Translations under genes and position numbers: made by a program | Part shown: positions 46,601 to 55,106 of the stretch, one piece after another | How positions within the stretch are numbered: position 1 is the first letter of the stretch | Layout: every line of letters begins with the position of its first letter | The notes under the pieces: model-generated | What the model was told of the DNA's origin: nothing | Databases searched by the model: none | Seen by the model: only the letters and a program-made list of their open reading frames with translations | Assembly (NCBI RefSeq): GCF_008831155.1 | Contig: NZ_WBKB01000005.1 | Span: forward strand, 216,251-280,250 | DNA: 64,000 nt | Reading direction: 5' to 3' | Source of the DNA: Gulosibacter chungangensis | Lineage (GTDB): Bacteria > Actinomycetota > Actinomycetes > Actinomycetales > Microbacteriaceae

Positions 46601-48616
46601 CGCGAGGAAACCCAGGCCGATCGCCGCAAAGGCAAACATCACCAGTGGGCGGTGCAGGAAAGTGACTAGGGCAAGGCCTACTGCGGCGGTGGTGTATGCG
46701 GTCAAGATGACGGTTCGCAAAGGCGAAGGATTGTGGCGACAGAATGCGCCGATCGCGACCATGGTAGCGACCAGCAGCAGCCCGAGCACCACGAGTGATG
46801 CCCACAGCGGCAGGGCAATGGCCGTGACCGTGAGGCCGACCGCAATCACAATTGCGGCTGACATGAGCCTTCGCCCGGCGATGCTCGTCGCCTCTGGGAG
46901 CGTGCGGTAGACAAGGAATGCCACGGCGGCGGCGACAATAAGCGCGATGCCGGTACCGAAGACGGACCACTCGATGCTGTATTCCCAGAGGGTGGTTGAC
47001 GTCGCGCGGTGCAGCGGAAGTTGCAAGATTGCCGCGCCGAGCCATAACGTCGGTGGCCCAATGATGACGGCGGTGGTGATGACGCCGCTGAGCCACCGCG
47101 TGCGATCGGCGCGGTTAGTGCGAAGATATCCGAAGTCCCAATACACCGCCGCCAGCGCAATTACGGGAAGTGCCTTCCAGACTTCGCCAAAGTAGACGGA
47201 GTTGGTGGCGGGGGCAAGAATTTCCATGGCCGCCACCAAGATCGCGGTGGCCCACAGCAAGGTTGTCAGGATCGTTGCCGAGATCCGCTGCCATTGGATG
47301 GGGGCCAGGGAATCGTGGTTGCGCAGTTGCTTCAAAAGCCACAGCAGGGCGGCGATGCCGATTCCGGCGGTCACGATGGCCACGATCGGCTCTTCAAGCG
47401 GGTGCGGAGCCGCAGTGAGTAACGCGTTCGAGCTGCCTGCATCATTGCCGGCGAAGGTTCGTCCCAGTGCTTGGAAGACCAGCGCCAGTGCACCAAGCTG
47501 GCCAATACCGAAAACGATGCCGACTTCCAGCGCATCGGGTCGGTCCGCTCGCTTGTGCAGGATGGGTGCCAATACCGAGGCGATTGCGAGGCCAGCGAGG
47601 GCGATCAACGTGGACGAGTGCTCGGTAAATACCCAGTCGAAAATCCACCGCAGCATCGCCACGATGCCGGGCCCGATGGTGAAGGTGCTCGCGATTCTTG
47701 GCGCCCGAAGGCTCGCGAGCTTGCCCCAACCGAGCAGGATGCCGGTCATCAGCAGAAGCCCAACACCCCAGAAAAGGTTGCCCTGGATTTGCTCGAGACC
47801 GAAGAGATTGAGAGAGCGGATGGCCCACAGGTCGAGGATTAGCAGGACCACGCCCAGGATGGCGATTCCCTCGGCAGTGGTAGTGAGTCGCCTGTGCTTC
47901 AGCCAGCTCGCGAGCGCAATGACCGCAGCGGTGACACCGGCGGTGATGAGCGATTTGACGACGAGATCGAAGAGCACGAACGCGACGGTGAGGAACACAA
48001 TGGCCGCAATGCTGACGAAAGAGACGCCGAGGACGAGCAGCGTCAGCTGAATTCCGGAGCGCCGCGGTTTTGCGGGGGCCGTCGGTGCGGCAGTCGCGGG
48101 TACCTGAGATTGGGTTGCGTGGGCCGGGGCAGCTGGATGCGGGGCTATTTGAGGCTGTGCAAGTTCCTGGTGGGTAGCTTGCTGTGCCTGGACCGGCGTC
48201 GCTACGTACTGCGGCTGTGCTTCAGCCCAGGCCGACACGGGAGCCGATGTTGGTTCCGCCTGTGGCACCCGGTGATCTGCTGGTGCTGGCGGGGCCGGTT
48301 CCTCAGCGGCCGCGGGCGGTACCGGGGGAGCGGACGGCGTTTGTGCGTATTCCGTGACCTCATGCCTCGGCGACTCGTGCCATGCCTTGGCGACGAGATT
48401 GCCTCGGGCGACCAGCGCATCCGCCGCGATCGTAGATTGGGTGAAAACTTCGGCAAGCCGCGAGTCTTGCAGGTTCAGACCGCATGAGGGGCAGGCCTGC
48501 GCCCGGTGGGTCTGCGCGAAACACATCGGGCACTTGTCAGTTGACCGAAGGTCATCGAGCCCGGTCGGGAACCCGGGTACCCGAGCTGATTTAGCGGAGT
48601 GATCTTGCGAATTCAC
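43676..48616 (-). CDS. Very large polytopic membrane protein (SCO7613 C-terminal-domain-like)
   Basis: 1646 residues. A zinc-ribbon-like N-terminus has paired CPMC and CPSC motifs (residues about 29-46), then a 90-residue Pro/Ala/Gln-rich linker, and from about residue 185 an almost unbroken series of hydrophobic helices to the C-terminus, by eye well over 30. I recall actinobacterial proteins of this architecture annotated as SCO7613 C-terminal-domain membrane proteins. No catalytic motif is apparent. GC-rich leucine, alanine and isoleucine composition explains long open frames on the other strand. Function unknown; an envelope structural or transport role is possible. Confidence 0.85.
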   Translation of the reverse strand: MNSQDHSAKSARVPGFPTGLDDLRSTDKCPMCFAQTHRAQACPSCGLNLQDSRLAEVFTQSTIAADALVARGNLVAKAWHESPRHEVTEYAQTPSAPPVPPAAAEEPAPPAPADHRVPQAEPTSAPVSAWAEAQPQYVATPVQAQQATHQELAQPQIAPHPAAPAHATQSQVPATAAPTAPAKPRRSGIQLTLLVLGVSFVSIAAIVFLTVAFVLFDLVVKSLITAGVTAAVIALASWLKHRRLTTTAEGIAILGVVLLILDLWAIRSLNLFGLEQIQGNLFWGVGLLLMTGILLGWGKLASLRAPRIASTFTIGPGIVAMLRWIFDWVFTEHSSTLIALAGLAIASVLAPILHKRADRPDALEVGIVFGIGQLGALALVFQALGRTFAGNDAGSSNALLTAAPHPLEEPIVAIVTAGIGIAALLWLLKQLRNHDSLAPIQWQRISATILTTLLWATAILVAAMEILAPATNSVYFGEVWKALPVIALAAVYWDFGYLRTNRADRTRWLSGVITTAVIIGPPTLWLGAAILQLPLHRATSTTLWEYSIEWSVFGTGIALIVAAAVAFLVYRTLPEATSIAGRRLMSAAIVIAVGLTVTAIALPLWASLVVLGLLLVATMVAIGAFCRHNPSPLRTVILTAYTTAAVGLALVTFLHRPLVMFAFAAIGLGFLAIRLLLGARGPVLMTLAAALFAALTTAVAWAPIDFPYASVLFAPALPIVMLLIAVSARKLDVTDRRVLAWTASSLLFITAAQQIPLALADPGGPLSGDVWPLILSMVIALIALGALLLVSVRSTRFENCDLITHSVALTAAMPLGYIVMSPFVQLLARITGAAIYEVLFVWALVTGALLATALLTLLRQRSVPGVWTRATDCIAVVAAFLAMMNLLGFELLSNERLTYWAVLALALAIAVPLTVTVRSAGAPHRGKFRGTFPWIAAGFLALFGPVLVQRLVEAPWPVLVTAPIALSLLVSALVFGVSGSAARIDHGHWPLGGMLALGTAIPLASLLGSREQVFDGLTWPVSTIVAVLALAIATLCAFWQGNPALATARLLLVTLLAPLGAMSLITAVSDLLETLADAGPLAPTATGYALAAGIGVAIWLGLALVSRGVSSSAATPAQGGVPAFTPTQILTLLSIATLAMSGFAALMLPPLSIEIALAAWAIAIALVLTPKPTAADASEWAPLIAFILRALAAGAVLVAAISALYAATLDQHLAYPALSTGTTLAGLALALLLFMSSRRSAQSMPTHPTSERHRTAYRVLSMVVVPVTAWAGLITVPVAWSWWMPTVAAVIAVAAALAVALQRNRLEVSALAAAGVSALLPVATALAVTDARIRVWPFTWLIVGISLVIYGFAIRHTLAGFLRGAGMALALVSSAILLWPDSPNASVLFVAAPGCALLLCMAIIGALSGKQARTMSKFEAGAYALAAPLWFAGVAVAAASVITGNTFAVIMIVMLCLSVGAIAGFWFTETKRPELHFPLQLFAVGSGIAAVVTFIAAIVKESDTPGDVYFLAFGLALTAVGALWMRSRPALRSFPALGPGLVIMLLPLWFYEANDPTAARIGIYTLLVLTAVLVGALGKLQAPLVLGTIAAVAHLIVAIRWMLPELSVPWWIWLGAAGALLIFVAATYESRIKNAKAVVTSISQLR

Positions 48617-48830
48617 GGCGCCCTCTCTTCCGAAACGTCGCGGCCAACGACTTGTTCTAGGAAGATAAGCAGAAATCGCATCCGGGCCGGAGAGTTATGC
48701 ACAGATTTGCATCCGGGGGATCACAAGGTTGAGCCGAATGGAATAGACGGAACCGTTTTTTAGGCTCCTGTACGCACGAACGGAAAACGTCCGCTACACT
48801 TGCTAAGTCCGCTTCGTGCGACACCTTTTC

Positions 48831-48901
48831 GGGGCTGTAGCTTAATGGTAAAGCCTCTGTCTTCCAAACAGATGACGCGAGTTCGATTCTCGTCAGCCCC
48901 T
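48831..48901 (+). tRNA. tRNA-Gly (TCC anticodon)
   Basis: The acceptor arms GGGGCTG and CAGCCCC pair, the D arm is AGCTTAATGGTAAAGC, the anticodon loop CTTCCAA gives TCC, and the T arm is CGAGTTCGATTCTCG. The CCA end is not encoded. Confidence 0.96.
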
Positions 48902-48908
48902 CGGAATA

Positions 48909-48948
48909 TTGGCCCGACTTCTGCAACACAATGCGGAAGTCGGGCCAA
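48909..48948 (+). terminator. Terminator hairpin after tRNA-Gly
   Basis: Perfect 13-bp arms TTGGCCCGACTTC / GAAGTCGGGCCAA with a 14-base loop, beginning 8 bases after the tRNA. The tail TTGCGTT is not U-rich. Confidence 0.75.
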
Positions 48949-49100
48949 TTGCGTTGGTGCGCTTGCTGGTGAGGAACAACGTTGTTCCCCGCGTAACATC
49001 GCCGTTGCCGTGTTGGTGGGTGGCTGTATATGAGAGATGATGAACCTGCGTATGCGTCGTTGCTGCGTGCGAATCTGACTCGATATTTGAGGAGACCCCG

Positions 49101-50270
49101 TTGACCGTTCTTATCGCTGGCTATGCACGGACCCCGTTCACAAAATTCACCGGACAACTGTCGGCTCAGCCTGCGACGGTACTCGGTGCGCACGCAGTGA
49201 AAGCGGCTCTGAAGAACGCAGGGGTGGCACCGGAGCAGGTTGAGCGGGTCGTGGTGGGGCAGGTGCTGCAGGCGGGTGCCGGTCAGAACCCCGCGCGTCA
49301 AACAGCTATCGGAGCTGGGATACCAATGCAGGTTCCGGCTGTCACGGTGAACGCGGTATGTCTCTCCGGAGCAGAAGCCGTGGCAGATGCCACACGCCTG
49401 ATTAACAGTGGCGAGGCTGAGATCGCGGTTGCGGTGGGGCAGGAGTCGATGTCGCTCGCGCCGCACGTGGTGCAAATGCGTGCCGGTACGAAGTACGGTC
49501 CGGTCACAATGCTCGACACCGCAGACCACGATGGTTTGACGGACGCATTTGACGGTGTCGCTATGGGTAAGCTCACCGAAGAAGGCAATCCGGCCCGCTC
49601 GCTCACTCGTGAGCAGCAGGACGAAGTTGCCGCTGCATCCCACCAGCGAGCCGCCCAATCGACCGCATTCTTTGCGGAAGAAATTGCGCCATTTACGGTG
49701 ACCTCCCGCCGGGGCGACACGGTGGTGGATGCGGATGACGGCATTCGCGCGGACACCACGGTTGAATCGCTCGGCAAATTGCGACCGGCCTTCGAGAAAG
49801 ACGGCACGATTACCGCGGGGAACGCCTCGCAGATCACGGACGGCGCTGCAGCCTTGGTCCTCGTGAGTGAGAAAGCTGCTGCCGAGCTCGGACTGAAGCC
49901 CCTCGCAAAGGTTGAAGCGCACGCGCTGGTCGCGGGGCCTGACACGAGCCTTCACAATCAGCCGGCAAACGCCATCGAAGCGGCGCTTGCCAAGATCGGC
50001 GCGACTGCGGCGGAACTGGTGGTGGCTGAGATCAATGAGGCTTTCGCCGCGGTCGCCGTGGCGTCAACCGATCAGCTCGGTATTGACCCGAGCATTGTGA
50101 ACCCGCACGGTGGCGCGATTGCGCTAGGGCACCCGATCGGCGCTTCGGGTGCCCGCCTGGTGGGCACGCTCGCACGGCAGCTCGTGGAGCGCGGTGCCGG
50201 CGCACTCGGTGCCGCGGCACTGTGCGGTGGCGGCGGGCAGGGGAGCGCGATTATCTTGCGAGCTCTCTAG
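49101..50270 (+). CDS. Acetyl-CoA C-acetyltransferase (thiolase)
   Basis: 389-residue degradative or biosynthetic thiolase that interconverts acetyl-CoA and acetoacetyl-CoA or shortens 3-ketoacyl-CoA. The nucleophile Cys is in NAVCLSGAEA, the oxyanion segment is PHGGAIALGHPIGASGARL and the second Cys is in ALCGGGGQGSA. The TTG start is preceded by GAGGAGA at 5 bases. It is a single gene with a strong hairpin behind it. Acetoacetyl-CoA thiolase fits the sequence best; chain-length preference cannot be read. Confidence 0.93.
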   Translation: MTVLIAGYARTPFTKFTGQLSAQPATVLGAHAVKAALKNAGVAPEQVERVVVGQVLQAGAGQNPARQTAIGAGIPMQVPAVTVNAVCLSGAEAVADATRLINSGEAEIAVAVGQESMSLAPHVVQMRAGTKYGPVTMLDTADHDGLTDAFDGVAMGKLTEEGNPARSLTREQQDEVAAASHQRAAQSTAFFAEEIAPFTVTSRRGDTVVDADDGIRADTTVESLGKLRPAFEKDGTITAGNASQITDGAAALVLVSEKAAAELGLKPLAKVEAHALVAGPDTSLHNQPANAIEAALAKIGATAAELVVAEINEAFAAVAVASTDQLGIDPSIVNPHGGAIALGHPIGASGARLVGTLARQLVERGAGALGAAALCGGGGQGSAIILRAL

Positions 50271-50282
50271 TAATTTTCAATA

Positions 50283-50325
50283 GCGTGGCCTCCCTGGGAA
50301 TTCACTCCGGGGAGGCCGCGCTTTT
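50283..50325 (+). terminator. Rho-independent terminator after the thiolase gene
   Basis: Stem GCGTGGCCTCCC / GGGAGGCCGCGC (one mismatch) followed by TTTT, 12 bp past the thiolase stop. It isolates the iron-regulated operon that starts downstream. Confidence 0.85.
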
Positions 50326-50431
50326 CTGTGCCCGAGGCGATGAATAAACCCTGGTCACAACCCAAAGCAGGGTCAAGGGTGACCATTAAGTTTGAAAATA
50401 GCGCAATCGTTACGCAATTTAAGCCAAAAAG

Positions 50432-50450
50432 TTAGGTAAGGCTTTCCTTC
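50432..50450. promoter_or_regulatory. DtxR/IdeR-like iron box 1
   Basis: TTAGGTAAGGCTTTCCTTC agrees at 14 of 19 positions with the consensus TTAGGTTAGGCTAACCTAA as I remember it. The first half-site is perfect for the diagnostic TTAGGT.AGGCT. It lies 133 bp before the propeller gene ATG. Confidence 0.75.
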
Positions 50451-50487
50451 GCAACAAATGTGCGATAAAACCTTTCATAGCTAACTC

Positions 50488-50506
50488 ATAGCTTAGCCTC
50501 ACCTAA
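50488..50506. promoter_or_regulatory. DtxR/IdeR-like iron box 2
   Basis: Read on the minus strand it is TTAGGTGAGGCTAAGCTAT, matching 16 of 19 positions of the same consensus. It lies 38 bp downstream of box 1, in the 312-bp space before the surface-protein operon, as expected for Fe(II)-dependent repression. No other gene lies in this space. Confidence 0.82.
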
Positions 50507-50582
50507 CTCCTAGGTGATCGCAAGTCGGACAGCACCGCTGTATGCCGACCAAGTGGATTATCGACACTCAAGGAATCGAACT

Positions 50583-53500
50583 ATGAAGCGATCGGATGCG
50601 ATCGGACGCAGTTGCTCACTGCGGTCGTCGTGGACCAAGCGGGGACTTGCCGTCACCGCTGTGGCCGCCGTTGCCACTACCAGTGCCTTCGCCGCCAACC
50701 CGGCAATGGCAGATGAAGCTGACTGGACCTACGATGTGACGTCGCTCGAAACCGGCGTCAACAACGGGTACCAGCTCGCCTACGACGACGACAATGACAA
50801 GGTCTACTTCACCGACGCCGCATGGCGCTCGGAGACCCGAGTGGAAGGCACCGCGGACAGCGAACCCCTCGACTGGAGCAATGTCGAAGACGATGTCACG
50901 AGCCAGTCCAGCATGCGCACCACCTTCTCGCCCTACGGCGTTGCGGTGGATGGCAAGCTCGATGGCGGCACGATCGTGACCACCACCGCTCGCGCTCGCG
51001 ATGGCCAGTACGGCGGTGCCGTGGTGATCTATACCGCTTCCCAGGGTGCACCGACCAATGAGGACCGTGTCTACCAGTGGGAAGACGGCACCCCAATCTT
51101 CTCGGGCGTTCGCCGCATTGCGGTGGATGAGACCAACCACCTCGCCTATGTCACGAACCTTGGTAACTCCCGCGGCAGTGGCCCTGACGGTTGGATCACG
51201 GTGCTTGACCTGACCAAGCGCGGCCACGAGTCGGTGGTTGCCCAGATCACCGTTCCGGATGCATCCGGAGCGGTTGGTGTGGCCGTGGATGAAGCCAACA
51301 ACAAGATCTACGTCGGTGGTTACGCTGGCGGTCTCTACATGATCGACGGTAACGCGATCGACACCTCGAACCCGAAGAGCTTTGACCTCAACAACGGCGC
51401 CATCACCAAGCTTGAAGATGCTGGTGTCGGTGAGAACCCGCGTCCGACCTACAACGCAGACCTCAAGCGCCTCTATGTCTCCGAGTGGGCTTCGCCGACG
51501 GCGAAGATCACGGTGGTGGATGCAGACCCCGCTTCCTCGACCTACGGGGAACAGATCGACCAGATCGAAACCGGCCCGAGCAATGCCGTTGAAGTCGATG
51601 GCGAACTGGGCATCCTCTACTCGGCAAACCTGGGTGACCAGGAAGTTGTCGCCTTCGATACTGAGACCCACGAGGAACTCTTCACCGTTCCGACCTCGGG
51701 TAACGCGTTGAACCTCGGCATCAACCCCGACAACAACGACGTCTGGGTCTCGAACTTCTCCAACTCGGGCAAGACTGACGTCATTTCGGTCAGCGAAGCC
51801 ACCGGTGAGACGGAAGAGCCGACCGAGCCCGAGACCGTCGAAACGCCCTATGGCTCTGGGGACACCATTGCCTACGTGAACCACCCCTCCGAGTGGGTCG
51901 AGGGCACGACACTCAAGCTTTCCGGAACGAACTGGAAGCACCCGGATGGCACCGGCTCCACCATTGCGTTGAAGCTCAACGCCGGCAGCATTGCTCCGAA
52001 GACTCCGATCGGTGGTGACGTTCCGGATGACGTTTGGGCACTGATTGAAGCCGATGATGACGGTACCTGGACTGCTGAGATCCCCTTCCCGAGCAGCGAG
52101 AACACGAACGCTGACGTATCCGGTCTTGTTGCTGGTGGCGAAATCAAGTTCGCGTTCTTGACCGGCTCGATGAAGCCTGGCGACGCTATCCGTGGCGGAC
52201 AACTCCCAATCAGCATCGGAGCCGCACCGGCTGCCGAGGAAGAAGCACCGTCCGAGGCCGACCCGGCTGCGGAGTACGACTGGACCGTGAACACCTACGA
52301 CACCGGTGTCACCAACGGGTACCAGCTCGCATACGACGACGACAACGACCGCGTGTACTTCTCGGACGCTCAGTGGCGCTCGGAAACCCGCGACGCGGAC
52401 ACCGGTGAGATCACCGTCACGCAGGAAGCTACCGGCAAGATCGTTGAATTCAACGCGAACTCCTACGAGCTCGTCGCGAACCACGACTACACCGGCCTGT
52501 ACCGCAACGATGACTCCTACACCATCAACGTCACCCAGGAAGCATCGGGCAAGGTTGTCGAGTTTGACGCGAACGCAAAGTCGCTCACGCAGAACCACGA
52601 CTACACCGGCCTCACCCGCAACGACGGTTCGGGCCTGACCGACGCTGACCCCTTCGACTGGAGCAACGTCGAAGACGATGTCACCAGCCAGTCCAGCATG
52701 CGCACCACCTTCTCGCCCTACGGTATTGCGGTGGATGGCAAGCTTGACGGCGGCACGATCGTGACCACCACCGCGCGCGCTCGCGATGGCCAGTACGGCG
52801 GTGCAGTTGTTGTCTACAGCGCGCAGGACGGCGCACCGACTGACGCAGACCGCATCTTCGAATGGGAAGACGGCAGCCAGATCTTCTCGGGGGTTCGCCG
52901 CATCGCGGTCGACGAGACCAACCACCTCGCGTACATCACGAACCTTGGCAACTCGCGCGGCAATGGCCCCGACGGTTGGATCACGGTGCTTGACCTGACC
53001 AAGCGTGGTGCCGAATCGGTTCTCGCACAGATCACCGTTCCGGATGCAGCCGGTGCAGTCGGCGTCGCAGTCGATGAAGCGAACAACCTCATCTACGTCG
53101 GTGGTTACGCTGGCGGACTGTACGTGATCGACGGTAACGCGATCGACACCTCGGACCCGCGCAGCTTTGACCTCAACAACGGCGCCATCACCAAGCTTGA
53201 AGATGCTGGTGTCGGTGAGAACCCGCGTCCGACCTACAACGCAGACCTCAAGCGCCTCTACGTTTCGCAGTGGGCTTCGCCCCAGGCAGCCATCAGCGTC
53301 GTTGACGCTGACCCTGAGTCGGACACCTACGGCCTGCAGATCGAAGAGATCATCACCGGCCCGAGTAACGCGGTTGAGGTCGATGGCGAATACGGCATCC
53401 TCTACTCGGCCAACCTGGGTGACCAGGAAGTCGTAGCCTTCGACACCGAAACCCACGAAGTACTCTTCACCGTTCCGACCTCGGGTAACGCGCTGAACAT

Positions 53501-53939
53501 CGGCATCAACCCCGACACCCACGACGTCTGGGTTTCGAACTTCTCCAACTCGGGTATCACCGACATCATCTCGGTGAAGCCTGCTGGTGAAGAAGAGCCG
53601 GGCAAGGGCGACGAAAACGGTGACGAAAACGGCGCTGAGAACGGTAACGAAGACGGCGCCGAGACCGGCGACGAAAACGGTGCCGCTGACGGTGCAACTC
53701 CGGTTCCGACGACCCCGTCGGAGAATGACGGTGACGACGCCGCAGCCAACGGTTCGGGTTCCGGCAGCAACGGTTCGGGCGACAAGGGCTCGACTGACGC
53801 TGGCAACAAGGACAAGGACGGCAACCTCGCCTCCACCGGTGCGGAAATGCTGCCGGCAATCGGCATCCTCTCGGCACTGCTCATCGCTGGTGCAGCGCTG
53901 CTCACCTGGGGTCGCAAGCGTGGCCTTGAACAGGAGTAA
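50583..53939 (+). CDS. Iron-regulated, sortase-anchored surface protein with two beta-propeller-like halves
   Basis: 1118 residues. Residues 1 to about 43 are a signal peptide (cleavage near NPAMA). About 44-405 and 565-998 are two similar YVTN-like beta-propeller halves, each containing GYQLAYDDDND, FSGVRRIAVDETNHLAY, GGLYxIDGNAIDTS and NLGDQEVVAFDTETHE. Between them (about 420-545) is an Ig-like domain also found in the 55103 gene. A Glu/Asn/Gly-rich stalk leads to LASTG (1082-1086), a helix and an Arg/Lys tail, a cell-wall sorting signal of the LAxTG type for class E sortases. Two DtxR-like boxes precede it. Inferred role: exposed capture of haem, haemoprotein or siderophore. No HtaA or NEAT domain was seen. 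Confidence 0.85.
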   Translation: MKRSDAIGRSCSLRSSWTKRGLAVTAVAAVATTSAFAANPAMADEADWTYDVTSLETGVNNGYQLAYDDDNDKVYFTDAAWRSETRVEGTADSEPLDWSNVEDDVTSQSSMRTTFSPYGVAVDGKLDGGTIVTTTARARDGQYGGAVVIYTASQGAPTNEDRVYQWEDGTPIFSGVRRIAVDETNHLAYVTNLGNSRGSGPDGWITVLDLTKRGHESVVAQITVPDASGAVGVAVDEANNKIYVGGYAGGLYMIDGNAIDTSNPKSFDLNNGAITKLEDAGVGENPRPTYNADLKRLYVSEWASPTAKITVVDADPASSTYGEQIDQIETGPSNAVEVDGELGILYSANLGDQEVVAFDTETHEELFTVPTSGNALNLGINPDNNDVWVSNFSNSGKTDVISVSEATGETEEPTEPETVETPYGSGDTIAYVNHPSEWVEGTTLKLSGTNWKHPDGTGSTIALKLNAGSIAPKTPIGGDVPDDVWALIEADDDGTWTAEIPFPSSENTNADVSGLVAGGEIKFAFLTGSMKPGDAIRGGQLPISIGAAPAAEEEAPSEADPAAEYDWTVNTYDTGVTNGYQLAYDDDNDRVYFSDAQWRSETRDADTGEITVTQEATGKIVEFNANSYELVANHDYTGLYRNDDSYTINVTQEASGKVVEFDANAKSLTQNHDYTGLTRNDGSGLTDADPFDWSNVEDDVTSQSSMRTTFSPYGIAVDGKLDGGTIVTTTARARDGQYGGAVVVYSAQDGAPTDADRIFEWEDGSQIFSGVRRIAVDETNHLAYITNLGNSRGNGPDGWITVLDLTKRGAESVLAQITVPDAAGAVGVAVDEANNLIYVGGYAGGLYVIDGNAIDTSDPRSFDLNNGAITKLEDAGVGENPRPTYNADLKRLYVSQWASPQAAISVVDADPESDTYGLQIEEIITGPSNAVEVDGEYGILYSANLGDQEVVAFDTETHEVLFTVPTSGNALNIGINPDTHDVWVSNFSNSGITDIISVKPAGEEEPGKGDENGDENGAENGNEDGAETGDENGAADGATPVPTTPSENDGDDAAANGSGSGSNGSGDKGSTDAGNKDKDGNLASTGAEMLPAIGILSALLIAGAALLTWGRKRGLEQE
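52410..52637 (+). repeat. 114-bp tandem duplication inside the second propeller
   Basis: Units 52410-52523 and 52524-52637 each encode 38 residues, beginning ITVTQEATGKIVEF and INVTQEASGKVVEF and ending in NHDYTGLxRND. The first propeller has no counterpart between RSET and DWSN, so this is an insertion specific to the second copy. Confidence 0.88.
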
Positions 53940-53958
53940 TCCCAACTCCTGAGCGATA

Positions 53959-54004
53959 ACACCCTCTGGGCGGAGCGAATCACTTGCTTCGCCCAGAGCG
54001 GTGT
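53959..54004 (+). terminator. Intra-operon hairpin between the propeller gene and the binding-protein gene
   Basis: Nearly perfect stem ACACCCTCTGGGCG / CGCCCAGAGCGGTGT with inner GCGAA/TTCGC pairs, 20 bp after the propeller stop. No T tract follows. It may partly terminate or stabilise the mRNA, giving more surface protein than transporter. Confidence 0.65.
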
Positions 54005-54095
54005 CCACTCCACATCACATTTGCGAAGCCCTTGCGTTTCGCCTTCCTCCCGAAATACCCCCATTCATCTCCCGCAGCATTGAGAGGTCGTTCGC

Positions 54096-55106
54096 GTGAC
54101 TCGTATCCGTAGCCTGCAGCCGGTAGCGCTGCTGTTGCTCATCACCAGCCTCATCGCGGCATTGCTTTCTGGCTGCTCTGCGTCACCGACGAACTTCACG
54201 GAATCAGCACCCGGCGCGGTCCGCACCGTGATCGATGCCGAGGGCACCGAAGTGCAGGTTCCCGAGGTTCCCGAACGAATCGTTACTCTCAGCGAACCCA
54301 CGCTGGATGGTGTGCTCGCGCTGGGGGTCACCCCGGTCGGCACTGTCACCGGTCGCGGTCAGAGCGCCGTGCCGAATTATCTTGCCGACGTAGCCGCCGA
54401 TATCCCCATTCTGGGCAGCGTTGCCCAACCAAACTTTGAAGCGATCGGCCAAGCCGCGCCCGACCTCATCCTCGTGGATGGGACGAGCATTAACAACAAC
54501 CCGCCGGTAATCGAAGCGCTGCGTGAGATTGCCCCGGTGGTGTACACCGGGTTTGCTGGCGGTGACTGGCGCCTCAACTTTGAATTAGTTGCCGAAGCGC
54601 TCGGCATGGAATCCGAAGGCCAAGCGGTCATCCAGGCATATGACGACCGAGTAGCAGAACTCCGCGAAGACCTCGGCGAATACGAGGGTTCGACCTTCTC
54701 GATCGTGCGCTGGCAGGGCGGTTCTGCCGCACTCATTCTGAACGAACTACCGCCGGGGGTGGCGCTGCTCGACCTTGGGCTCGCGCGGCCTGAAAATCAG
54801 GACCGCATCGGTCGCGGTCACTCGGAACCGGTGTCGCTCGAGAATTTGCAGGAAATCGACGCGGACTACATCTTCTTTGGCACACTCGGTGGCTCGAGTG
54901 TCGACAACCCGAATGCGGGCGGCTCCGCCGATATTTCCGGAGCAGAGGATGCGCTCGAAAATGCGGTCTCGACGCCAGGGTTTACCTCGTTGAACGCGTA
55001 CCAGAACGACAACATCATCCTCGTTGACGGTTCCTCGTGGACCTCCACGGGTGGCCCCATTCTTATGAACTCGCTCATCGAAGACGTTGCGGAGGCACTC
55101 CTATGA
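54096..55106 (+). CDS. Iron-siderophore (FecB-type) ABC transporter binding lipoprotein
   Basis: 336 residues from a GTG with GAGAGG upstream. The signal ends in the lipobox LLSGC, and the mature protein is a class III binding protein: RTVIDAEGTEVQVPEVPERIVTL, NFEAIGQAAPDLILVDGTS and LDLGLARPENQ match ferric-siderophore receptors of the FepB/YfiY group rather than HmuT. It lies outside the membrane and hands the ligand to the two permeases encoded downstream. The next gene starts within its stop (ATGA overlap). Confidence 0.9.
   Translation: MTRIRSLQPVALLLLITSLIAALLSGCSASPTNFTESAPGAVRTVIDAEGTEVQVPEVPERIVTLSEPTLDGVLALGVTPVGTVTGRGQSAVPNYLADVAADIPILGSVAQPNFEAIGQAAPDLILVDGTSINNNPPVIEALREIAPVVYTGFAGGDWRLNFELVAEALGMESEGQAVIQAYDDRVAELREDLGEYEGSTFSIVRWQGGSAALILNELPPGVALLDLGLARPENQDRIGRGHSEPVSLENLQEIDADYIFFGTLGGSSVDNPNAGGSADISGAEDALENAVSTPGFTSLNAYQNDNIILVDGSSWTSTGGPILMNSLIEDVAEALL

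Noticed and set aside
48657..49955. 432-codon minus-strand frame over tRNA-Gly and the thiolase gene
   Set aside because: Antisense to a thiolase with all catalytic motifs and to a tRNA; no independent support.
50583..53939. HtaA/CR-domain or NEAT-type haem receptor
   Set aside because: I found no CR or NEAT signature; both repeated regions read as propeller-like and Ig-like sequence.
50616..54008. 1130-codon open frame antisense to the propeller gene
   Set aside because: It is a high-GC shadow of the real gene; no family features, start context or signal peptide, and the plus-strand product has a clear signal peptide, repeats and sorting signal.
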